Shown: positions 9,329 to 17,433 of the stretch, in pieces
Numbering within the stretch: position 1 is the stretch's first letter
How the letters are laid out: each line of letters starts with the position of its first letter
Source of the DNA: Microcaldota archaeon
Lineage (GTDB): Archaea; Micrarchaeota; Micrarchaeia; Anstonellales; Bilamarchaeaceae
Direction of reading: 5' to 3'
Assembly (NCBI GenBank): GCA_014730115.1
Contig: WJIU01000024.1
Span: 1-41,315, forward strand
DNA: 41,315 nt
The notes under the pieces: generated by a model
Told to the model about the DNA's origin: nothing
Seen by the model: only the letters and a program-made list of their open reading frames with translations
Databases searched by the model: none
Program-made: the position numbers and the translations under genes

Positions 9329-9801
9329 TTCAGGAACCCGAGAAGCAGCAACAGCAGGAATGCCACCGGACAGGGGCTGGCGATTTCGCCGTAAGAGATT
9401 GAGCCATCGCCGACATCCAGCTGGGCATCAACATCCCCCTGCCCGTAGGACAGGGTATTGCTGGAGCGGTAGTTCTGGTTCTCCTTTACCCTGTACTTGA
9501 AGTAGCCGCTGCTGTCCTGGAAACAGGGATTGAACTTGTAGAACCATTGGGCATTGGTGCACACTCCTCCGGAGCACGAGAAATTAACCTCTCTTTCCGC
9601 AAGGGGGCTGCCCTCCTGTCCGTCCGGCACCGGCTCGATGCAGTGGAAAACAAGCTCGATGTATCCGTCATAGGGCTCGTTGTCCTCAACCAAAGCTACT
9701 GTAATGTCAGGATTGTCAGGCGGGGGACCGACATCGCCCACCATGGCCGAAGCCAGGGAAGCCAGTATCAGCGCCATACCGAATAATACCAAGAATTTCA
9801 T
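9319..9801 (-). CDS. Predicted exported protein with signal peptide and C-terminal hydrophobic tail
   Basis: N-terminal 'MKFLVLFGMALILASLASA'; C-terminal 'SPCPVAFLLLLLLGFLKWK'. Confidence 0.65.
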   Translation of the reverse strand: MKFLVLFGMALILASLASAMVGDVGPPPDNPDITVALVEDNEPYDGYIELVFHCIEPVPDGQEGSPLAEREVNFSCSGGVCTNAQWFYKFNPCFQDSSGYFKYRVKENQNYRSSNTLSYGQGDVDAQLDVGDGSISYGEIASPCPVAFLLLLLLGFLKWK

Positions 9802-9835
9802 GAATCCCTAACTGAAGGAAAAAATAAAAACACCC

Positions 9836-11029
9836 CTATTTAGTGCCGGTCCGGAAAAAGGATGCGATTTTTGACAGCAGCCCCCCTTCCCCTTTATTGG
9901 TGGTCTTCCGGGTTGAATGCAAAAGCTCAAGCAGGGCTTCGGTGTTTCTCAGCTCTTCTTCCATCCCTGCTTTTGAGTATTCCGAGAGCTCTTTTCTTTT
10001 CTGCTCCAGCCTTTTGTGCTTCTCATATTCTTTCTTGCAGGAATCCTTTTCCTCTCTGAGTGCATTTATGTTTTCAACGGCCTTTTTGGCGCCTTCCACA
10101 TTCCCTGCAAAAAAGTCAAGCACCTGTTCATCGTCATCCCGGACTGCCAGAAAGCCGGTGCGTTTGGAGTCACGCAGTTCCTCGAAAAGCACCCTGTTTT
10201 TCAGAATCACTTTTTTGAACCGGGATGTCTCCGGGCAGATGTGGGAAAGCTTTTTCTCGCTGAACCCGAACAGCCCGCAGAGCTGGTCTGCCCTGTACCC
10301 GCCCAGTTCAGGGTAGTCGGAAAAGAACTTCCTTATTTCTGAAAGTTCCTCCCTGGCGGGAAGCCCCGGCCAGTGATTGTGCAGCAGGCCCCTGTTTTCA
10401 CCGCCGAGAAGCTCTGCCACCGGCTTCCGGGTCAGGCTGTCCAGATACCTTTGTCTTGCCTTTTCAAGCTGCTCCAGGTTCTCCAGAAACTCCCGGTATT
10501 TCTGAACCTTCCCGGGGTCGGCCTTTTCCTTTTCCAGGTTTTCAAGTTCCTTCAGCAGGTTCTCAATCTTGTGCTGCTCCTTCCTGAGCAGTCTGTCTTT
10601 TCTTTCCATTTCCTCCCGGGACTCTGTGTAAGCCTTGTTCAGCCGGGCAATCTCCTGCAAAGGGCTGAACTCCTGCTTTGCAAGATGCATCTTGTTGCCT
10701 TCAATGTGATGCACTATTGAGATGAATTTCTTGCCATTTTCCTGTGAGATGTTTCCGTTCTCAAACTCCCGGGCAACTTCTCCCCCGAAATGCTCCAGCT
10801 TCTTGGAAAGCCGCATGCCTTTCTTTGCCATCTTTATTTTGGTGCTTACATCCGGGTTCCAGAGGCTCTGCTCCCTTTCCTGGGTTGACTCAATTTCCTC
10901 AATCAGCCCCTCCAGAATGTCCGACAGGCGTGAAATCGCGGAGCATTCCTTTGCCCCCAGCTCCTTTATCTGTTTTTCCCGGCGGTCATGTGATTTTTTG
11001 AATTCAAGTACCTCGTTCCTTCCAATCAT
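9836..11029 (-). CDS. Hypothetical coiled-coil protein
   Basis: 397-aa uninterrupted ORF with long Glu/Lys/Leu heptad-like segments. Confidence 0.65.
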   Translation of the reverse strand: MIGRNEVLEFKKSHDRREKQIKELGAKECSAISRLSDILEGLIEEIESTQEREQSLWNPDVSTKIKMAKKGMRLSKKLEHFGGEVAREFENGNISQENGKKFISIVHHIEGNKMHLAKQEFSPLQEIARLNKAYTESREEMERKDRLLRKEQHKIENLLKELENLEKEKADPGKVQKYREFLENLEQLEKARQRYLDSLTRKPVAELLGGENRGLLHNHWPGLPAREELSEIRKFFSDYPELGGYRADQLCGLFGFSEKKLSHICPETSRFKKVILKNRVLFEELRDSKRTGFLAVRDDDEQVLDFFAGNVEGAKKAVENINALREEKDSCKKEYEKHKRLEQKRKELSEYSKAGMEEELRNTEALLELLHSTRKTTNKGEGGLLSKIASFFRTGTK

Positions 11030-11236
11030 CAGAATCCTCTTACAGTCATTTTGCGGAAAGGTTGACTTAATATTTTTCCCTTAATACTGGGAGTTTGGAA
11101 AAAACCTATAAATTACTTTAAATACTTATCCATAATGATATTTAACTTGAAATACAGAGTCACAGGGAAGCTGGCTGTGGTAGCTGGTTCGACTGAACAC
11201 ATGAACCCCGTGTGTGGATGGTTTTGTGTTTTTGAG

Positions 11237-11382
11237 GGGGCCGTGAGGTAACCTGGTATCCTGCGTCCTTGGGGTGGACGTTATCTGAGAAGACTTCTTA
11301 GGAGAATATCCTGGAGTTTCAGAAATTCAACTCTCCAGCTACAAACACCTGCGGCTGGGGGGAACCAATCTCGGCGGCCCCA
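11237..11382 (+). tRNA. tRNA-Pro(GGG)-like element interrupted in the T-loop (intron-bearing, disrupted or tRNA-mimic)
   Basis: Acceptor GGGGCCG (11237-11243) pairs with CGGCCCC (11375-11381) plus A; U8, A14, G18G19, A21 present; anticodon arm CGTCC-TTGGGGT-GGACG (11264-11280); T-stem CTGAG (11285-11289) pairs with CTCGG (11370-11374); 80 nt lies between the T-stem strands; no TTCRA T-loop could be reconstructed. Confidence 0.55.
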
Positions 11383-11419
11383 TTTGGTCTTTTTGACCAA
11401 AATCCAGGAGGTAGATGAA

Positions 11420-12241
11420 ATGGCTGAAAAAACAGAAGAAACCGAAGAAAAGAGTGGAATGCCTGTAAAGCAGGAAGTTTTTCTAGAAGCTGGTGCGCAT
11501 ATCGGCACCAAGATAAGAACCAATGACATGAGAAACTTTATTTTCAAACGGCGTGACGACGGCCTGTTTATTCTTGACCTCAGGCAGAGCGCCGAGCGGC
11601 TTCTCAACGCTGCAAAGCTTATCTCAAAATATGAACCGGGGGAGGTCTACATAGTGGCATCCCGTATTTATTCCGGAAACCCTGCAACCAGGTTTGCAAA
11701 AATTACCGGAGTGAATGTCATAAGGGGCAGGTTTACTCCGGGCACAATGACAAACATGAGCTACAAGGGATTTGCCGAGCCCAAGCTGCTGTTGGTATGT
11801 GACCCGAAGGGAGAAAAAGAAGCTCTGCTGGAAAGCTCAAAAACCGGGGTCCCTGTAATCGGCTTCTGTGATTCCGACAATGAAACCAAGTTCATTGACC
11901 TTATTGTCCCCATCAACAACAAGGGAAAGCGGTCTCTTGCACTCGCCTTTTACATACTGGCCAGGGAGATTATGATGATTAAGGGAGACATCAAGTCCTA
12001 CGATGAATTCCCCTATCAGGTACAATACTTTGAGCAGATGATAGAAGAAGAGGAAGAGAAGCCAAAGGAAGAAGAGGCCAAGGCTGAAGAGAAGCCTGAG
12101 GAAAAACCCAAGAAAGAGGCAGAGAAAGCCGGCAAGGAGGAAAAGGAAGCTCCAAAGCCAAAGGAAGAAGAGGCCAAGGCTGAGAAAAAAGAGGAAAAGG
12201 CCGGGGCAGAGAAAGAAGAAAAGCCTGAAAAGAAAGACTAA
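11420..12241 (+). CDS. rps2: 30S ribosomal protein S2 with E/K-rich C-terminal extension
   Basis: 'FLEAGAHIGTKIRTNDMRNFIFKRRDDGLFILDLRQ' and 'RGRFTPGTMTN' S2 signatures; GGAGGT before ATG 11420. Confidence 0.93.
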   Translation: MAEKTEETEEKSGMPVKQEVFLEAGAHIGTKIRTNDMRNFIFKRRDDGLFILDLRQSAERLLNAAKLISKYEPGEVYIVASRIYSGNPATRFAKITGVNVIRGRFTPGTMTNMSYKGFAEPKLLLVCDPKGEKEALLESSKTGVPVIGFCDSDNETKFIDLIVPINNKGKRSLALAFYILAREIMMIKGDIKSYDEFPYQVQYFEQMIEEEEEKPKEEEAKAEEKPEEKPKKEAEKAGKEEKEAPKPKEEEAKAEKKEEKAGAEKEEKPEKKD

Positions 12242-12244
12242 TCC

Positions 12245-13477
12245 TTATTCACTTTTACTTTTATTTGCCTCATAGGCAATCCGGCACGCTTCTTCGGCAT
12301 AGGATACATCGATATAGTCGCAGATAGAAACGTCGTCATGAATCTTGGCTGATTCAGTGTAGCACTTGTTTCTCCAGTTAAAGTTGGTTATGTCCTCGCA
12401 CTTGGTCCAGTTGATGGGGTTGTCCCAGTAGAGTATCACCCCTTCGTAGCATGTGGACCTCTTGGGCAGGGACTGTATCACCATGCAGGCAGAGGGATCT
12501 CCGTATTTCTTAGCAAAGTCAAATGCGCAGGCAAAGCGGCTGGTGGTTGCAAGCTCATGAATCGCCTCACACCCGCTGATGTTGCCGCTGAGCAGGGAGA
12601 AGTTTGTATAGCAGTCCCACAGGGTATCCAGGGAAAAGCCGTCCTCACCGCATATTGACAGGTCGTTCTCCTTTGCAGCAAAGTAGGAATAGCATTCAAT
12701 TGCATAGACCGTGTTGGGGGTTATCTCATTGCAATGGTAGTAGTTATCACTATAGACTGAATACAGCTGGTAGCAGTAGTCCTGCTGGCTCACCGTGTCA
12801 AGCACATAGCACTTGTCGTTTCTGGTTATCGAAGAAATGCACGCCTGGACAACGACAGGATTCTGGATAAGGCTGCATGCTTCTGAATCCCCCTTGGCGA
12901 TGCTGTAGTTCAGCAGGCACTTTGTATCGGAATCGCATTCCGACGGGTCATCGTATTCAAGGGCATAGCAGAGCTCCTTGTCTTCGGCATTAAGGCAGGG
13001 GTCCATTTCCAGCCTGCATTCCTCCCTGGTCTCATTGAGATAGTCGCAGATGGACAAATCACTGAATTCAACTGCAAAGTCGGTCACGCATTCGTGCCTC
13101 CTGCTTTCATTTTCCAGGGCAAGGCAGGCTTCCAGGGATACGTCCGAAAGCTGACCATAGCATTCCTGCTCCAGGGTCCCATTCTCTATCATTGCGCATG
13201 CGGTATGGTTTATATCATCCATAGCAATGTTGTAGTAGCATTCATCCCCGCATTCCGTGGTGGCATTCTCCTGCCCCTCAGGTTCGGTTTCATTTGGGTA
13301 AGTGGGGACCGCAGTCTCATTGGGCAATACGGACTCGGGCGGGGGCTCCTCCGGTTTCTGGGAAACCAGGAATACAAGTGCAGCCCCCAAGAGCACAATG
13401 AGCAAAACCAGCACCCCGATAAGGATTACCGGCGTTTTGTCGTCTTTCTTGAAACTGTAACCGCTGTCATCTGCCAT
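12245..13477 (-). CDS. Membrane-anchored Cys-rich repeat protein
   Basis: Single N-terminal TM 'TPVILIGVLVLLIVLLGAALVFLV', then Pro-rich linker, many N-x-S/T sequons and regularly spaced Cys. Confidence 0.75.
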   Translation of the reverse strand: MADDSGYSFKKDDKTPVILIGVLVLLIVLLGAALVFLVSQKPEEPPPESVLPNETAVPTYPNETEPEGQENATTECGDECYYNIAMDDINHTACAMIENGTLEQECYGQLSDVSLEACLALENESRRHECVTDFAVEFSDLSICDYLNETREECRLEMDPCLNAEDKELCYALEYDDPSECDSDTKCLLNYSIAKGDSEACSLIQNPVVVQACISSITRNDKCYVLDTVSQQDYCYQLYSVYSDNYYHCNEITPNTVYAIECYSYFAAKENDLSICGEDGFSLDTLWDCYTNFSLLSGNISGCEAIHELATTSRFACAFDFAKKYGDPSACMVIQSLPKRSTCYEGVILYWDNPINWTKCEDITNFNWRNKCYTESAKIHDDVSICDYIDVSYAEEACRIAYEANKSKSE

Positions 13478-13682
13478 GCGTGATAAAAGGACGACAAAAT
13501 TTATAAACTCAGTTTGAACAGAATCGCAGAAAGGGAATTTTTGTGATAACAAAACTCAGGCGAAAAATTTCAGTTATAAAAAGATTTGGCGTATAAGGTA
13601 TCCTGCTCCTTTGGAGCAAAAGAGTGGGAGGATGGAGCCGTTATGGTGTACCATCTCTCATTTTCTCCTTCTCCTTTCACCG

Positions 13683-14600
13683 TCAGACTAAGACCTTCTC
13701 TCCGGGAACCCTTGGAAACATGCAGACGTCCCGGATTGACCTTCTTCCGGTGAGGTACCTCACTATCCTTTCCAGGCCAAACCCGCCGCCCGCGGTGGGC
13801 CGGAGCATTCCCTTTCTTGCTATTTCCAGGTAGGCCCGGTAGGGCGAGGGGTCGGTCTTCCGCTCCTTCATCTTCCTGGTGATTACACCATAGTCGGTTT
13901 CCCTCTCCGCCCCGGAAAGCGCCTCCCCGAATCCGCCGGGATAGACCAGGTCGTAGTTTACATGCCCTCCGGTCTTAGGGTCCTCCCTATCGTAGAATTC
14001 CCGGTAATGGTCCATGACCCAGAACGGCTGGGACTCCCTGAGGGAAGCCTCATGCTCCCAGTCTTTTCCTAGGCGTTCCTCCAGCTCCGGCCTATGGTAG
14101 AGCCTGAATGGAGGCTTTGCAGGCTTCAGCTCCCTCCCCAGCCTTTCCAGGGAATCGGCGCAGGAGCTGAGCACAAAGCCCTCCATGTGGGAGTACAGCC
14201 GCTCCATGAACCCCATGAAGTCCTTGTGTGAGGCATCTTTCAATTCAATGTCTACCTGGCTGAACTCTATGAGGTGCCGGCCGCTGGAGCCGGTTTCCCC
14301 TAGCTCCAGCCGGATGTTCGGGGACACTATGTAGATGCCTTTCAAATCATCCCTCATCAGGGAAAGCTGCTTGTGGAGTATCATGCTCTTGGTGAGCTCC
14401 AGCCTCTGCCCCTCATATTCAAGGGAACTGTCATGGACCGGGTGGGCCAGAGGGTCGGTAAATGGTGAAAGCATGACCGGCATCACCTGCACTGTCCCGC
14501 TGCCCCACATGAAGTCATGAATGGATTTTAGCACCGCGCTCTGAACTGAAAGTATGTCCTTCATCTCCGGCCTTTTCAGATGCTCTATTGTGGCTTTCAT
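13683..14600 (-). CDS. Class II aaRS-like protein lacking the anticodon-binding domain; likely archaeal AsnRS-related asparagine synthetase
   Basis: Class II core motifs 'SPNIRLELGETGSSGRHLIEFSQVDIEL' and 'GGGFGLERIVRYLTGRRSIRDVCMFPR'; no N-terminal OB domain. Confidence 0.75.
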   Translation of the reverse strand: MKATIEHLKRPEMKDILSVQSAVLKSIHDFMWGSGTVQVMPVMLSPFTDPLAHPVHDSSLEYEGQRLELTKSMILHKQLSLMRDDLKGIYIVSPNIRLELGETGSSGRHLIEFSQVDIELKDASHKDFMGFMERLYSHMEGFVLSSCADSLERLGRELKPAKPPFRLYHRPELEERLGKDWEHEASLRESQPFWVMDHYREFYDREDPKTGGHVNYDLVYPGGFGEALSGAERETDYGVITRKMKERKTDPSPYRAYLEIARKGMLRPTAGGGFGLERIVRYLTGRRSIRDVCMFPRVPGEKVLV

Positions 14601-14713
14601 AATTTCACCTTATAACAGCGGCAGGGCCCGTATATATATTTTGTCCTGAAAATTCTGAATAAATAATTAAGAAATTGACAAGTTTATAAAATATTTGGAA
14701 CAAATGTTCTCAC

Positions 14714-15160
14714 ATGGAACAGAAAATCGACGAAAAAGACCTGGCAGTACTTGATGTTCTGAAAAAGCACGGGGAATACACCGTGAGGCAGATATCAAAG
14801 AGGACAGCCCTGGCGCCGACGACGGTGCACAGCAGGCTAAAAAAGCTGAAAAAGGCAGGGATAATCAAGAAATACACAATAGAAGTGGATGAAAAGAAGC
14901 TGGGGAAAAAATTAGGGGCTTATATCCTAATCAACGCCGACCTCAAGCTCCTCAAGGAGAAACACAAAACCCAATATACGCTTTCGGAAGAGATAGGAAA
15001 ACTCAGTGGGGTTCTCGGGGTGGACATCCTGGTCGGGGAGACTGACCTTATAGCACATGTCAGGGTAAAGGACATCGATGAGCTTGACAGCGTGCTTCTT
15101 GGAAAAATCCAGCTGCTCGATGGGGTGGCAAGCACGAAAACGATGATTATCATCCACTGA
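14714..15160 (+). CDS. Lrp/AsnC-family transcriptional regulator (paralog 4)
   Basis: 'ISKRTALAPTTVHSRLKKLKKAGIIKKYTIEVDEKKLG' HTH plus C-terminal RAM-like domain; divergent from 13683-14600. Confidence 0.85.
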   Translation: MEQKIDEKDLAVLDVLKKHGEYTVRQISKRTALAPTTVHSRLKKLKKAGIIKKYTIEVDEKKLGKKLGAYILINADLKLLKEKHKTQYTLSEEIGKLSGVLGVDILVGETDLIAHVRVKDIDELDSVLLGKIQLLDGVASTKTMIIIH

Positions 15161-15194
15161 CGGGGCGTTCGGTAGCTTCAGGGCAGCGGAAAAA

Positions 15195-15475
15195 TCAAAG
15201 CCCATTGCTCTCTGCGGATTCGGGGATTCTTTCAAGGCCCAATATGATTATCTCGTCGTCGGAAACTTCAAGCACCTGCCTGCGGTCCTGCCCGATGCCT
15301 CAACCTCAGGTACCGCCGAATTTACCGCGGCACCCATTATTGACTGCACCAGGCTTCTTTCAGTTTCATCAATCACGGAATTGGGGACTAGTGTGGATGT
15401 GGTCCGGACCGCAAACAATCTTGCACCCTCTATCTTTTGTCTTCCTGCGTGAACAGGTCCTGGCATAAATATCAC
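15195..15475 (-). pseudogene. Small hypothetical ORF split by an apparent frameshift near 15290-15300
   Basis: Frame a: MIFMPGPVHAGRQKIEGARLFAVRTTSTLVPNSVIDETERSLVQSIMGAAVNSAVPEVE...; frame b continues GIGQDRRQVLEVSDDEIIILGLERIPESAESNGL*; both look protein-like. Confidence 0.45.
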
Positions 15476-15601
15476 CTTCTCGTTTAAGCTATAATGCTTT
15501 TTCCAAAAAACCCCGGCAAAGCTTTAAAAATTTCTTGTATTAATGAAATGGTACCTTTTTCTTAGAAAGGTAGGAATAGTATTAGTTGGAGGTAATGAAA
15601 T

Positions 15602-16873
15602 ATGGCAGAGAAGGAACACTTGAACCTAGTGTTCATAGGACACGTGGACTCTGGTAAGTCTACGACAGTAGGTAGAATCCTGTATGAGACTGGAGCCATT
15701 TCCGAACAGGTTCTGAAAAGGCTCAAGGATGAGGCAACCAAGCTCGGCAAGGCAACTTTCGAGTTTGCGTTTGTCATGGACTCCCTCAAAGAGGAACGGG
15801 AGCGTGGTGTAACAATTGACATCGCCCACCGGGAATTCGAGACAAACAAGTACCACTGCACAATTATCGATGCGCCGGGACACAGGGACTTTGTCAAGAA
15901 CATGATTACCGGCGCCAGCCAGGCGGATGGTGCAATTCTTGTGGTCTCGGTCAAGGACGGCGTCCAGCCCCAGACCAAGGAGCACGCATTCCTTGCAAAG
16001 GTTCTTGGCATCAGCCAAGTGGTTGTCAACATGAACAAGATGGATGCCGTTGGCTACAAGCAGGAGGAATACGACAAGGTCAAGGCTGACATGGAGAACC
16101 TGCTCAAGGGTATCGGGTATGATGTTTCCAAGATTCAGTTCATACCATGCTCAGGTTACGCAGGAGACAACATAACCAAGAAATCAGAAAACACGAGCTG
16201 GTACAACGGCCCGACCCTTCTGGAGGTAATCAACTCATTCACTGTGCCGCCCAAGCCTGCAGACAAGCCGCTCAGGCTGCCCATCCAGGACGTATTCACC
16301 ATCACTGGGCACGGGACCGTGCCGGTAGGCAGGGTGGAAACCGGTGTGATGAAGCCCGGCGAGCAGGTTGTGGTCATGCCTTCGGGAGCTGGCGGTGAGG
16401 TAAAAAAGATTGAAATGCACCACCAGGAGCTTACCCAGGCAAATGCCGGCGACAATGTCGGTTTCAACATGAAAGGTGTGGACAAAAAAGACATCAAGAG
16501 AGGAGATGTTGTAGGGCCCAAGTCCAGCCCGCCCACAGTGGCAGAGGAGTTCACCGCCCAGGTGGTGGTGCTGAACCATCCGACTGCAATTTCAGTGGGC
16601 TACACACCCGTGTTCCACATCCACACTGCCCAGTTTGCGGGCAAGGTAACCGAGATTGTGGAGAAAAAGGACCCCAAAACGGGCCAGCCCGTTCCCGGAA
16701 AGGCAGACTTTGTCAAGACCGGTGACGTCGCAGTCCTGAAAATTATGCCCCTGAAGCCCATTGTGATAGAAAAGTTCCAGGAGTTCGCACCTCTCGGAAG
16801 GTTCGCAATCAGGGACATGGGCCAGACAGTCGCGGCCGGCGTTGTGCTTGACGTCAAGCCAAAGACTGCATAA
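15602..16873 (+). CDS. tuf: Translation elongation factor 1-alpha (aEF1A)
   Basis: '[17 protein letters not shown]', '[26 protein letters not shown]', 'NMNKMDAV' GTPase motifs and full-length EF1A architecture. Confidence 0.96.
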   Translation: MAEKEHLNLVFIGHVDSGKSTTVGRILYETGAISEQVLKRLKDEATKLGKATFEFAFVMDSLKEERERGVTIDIAHREFETNKYHCTIIDAPGHRDFVKNMITGASQADGAILVVSVKDGVQPQTKEHAFLAKVLGISQVVVNMNKMDAVGYKQEEYDKVKADMENLLKGIGYDVSKIQFIPCSGYAGDNITKKSENTSWYNGPTLLEVINSFTVPPKPADKPLRLPIQDVFTITGHGTVPVGRVETGVMKPGEQVVVMPSGAGGEVKKIEMHHQELTQANAGDNVGFNMKGVDKKDIKRGDVVGPKSSPPTVAEEFTAQVVVLNHPTAISVGYTPVFHIHTAQFAGKVTEIVEKKDPKTGQPVPGKADFVKTGDVAVLKIMPLKPIVIEKFQEFAPLGRFAIRDMGQTVAAGVVLDVKPKTA

Positions 16874-16983
16874 TTTCTTTTTTCTTATCTTATTTTACCT
16901 GTTTATTATTCCCCAGAACTAGTTATGGCGGAAAGCAAATCCATTTAGTTATATTTTTAAACACTTCTTATCTTAATTACTGC

Positions 16984-17391
16984 ATGAGCAAAAGAAGGAT
17001 ACTGCTACCCATAGCTGTTGCACTCTCCATCGGCACCGCCGGCGTGGTGGGCTACGGGGGCTATCTGACCGGGAAGGCAAGGCAGGCAAGGGAAACCAGG
17101 ATACATGCCCTTGTGGACAGGTTCAAGGCATGCCCGGACAGGTTCGAGGTTACAAACGAGTGCTTCTCGCCTACCGAAAGAAGGAACCTTCAGAAATCAG
17201 CCTTCCGGAACCGCAGGGAAGACAACCATGAAAAGGCCGGGGAGGACTTTGCAAAGCTGGGCAGGTTCAACGAGGCCAGGGAAATGGCATCAGAATGCGC
17301 ATCCGGCGGAAATGAGGAATGCAGGGACAAACTGGTCGAAGATATAAAAATAAGGAGAGAAGCCATCCGCAGGGCAAAAAAACAGGACTGA
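16984..17391 (+). CDS. Small hypothetical protein with N-terminal TM helix and charged domain
   Basis: 'ILLPIAVALSIGTAGVVGYGGYLTG' then Arg/Lys/Glu-rich region. Confidence 0.55.
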   Translation: MSKRRILLPIAVALSIGTAGVVGYGGYLTGKARQARETRIHALVDRFKACPDRFEVTNECFSPTERRNLQKSAFRNRREDNHEKAGEDFAKLGRFNEAREMASECASGGNEECRDKLVEDIKIRREAIRRAKKQD

Positions 17392-17433
17392 TTTTTCAAT
17401 TCGTTTATATTCTTTTTTGAATTAAGAAACTCC

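Noticed and set aside
11145-11382. Considered a circularly permuted tRNA
   Set aside because: The acceptor 3' strand CGGCCCC is downstream, not upstream, of the 5' half, so the order is normal.
11145-11400. Considered as SRP RNA or RNase P RNA
   Set aside because: None of the conserved SRP helix 8 or RNase P P4/CR-I/CR-V motifs I know were visible.
13553-13682. Possible tRNA in the 13.55-13.68 kb gap (GCTCCTTTGGAGC hairpin, ATGGTGTACCAT palindrome)
   Set aside because: No acceptor stem or T-arm could be built; pyrimidine-rich tract fits a terminator/intergenic region better.
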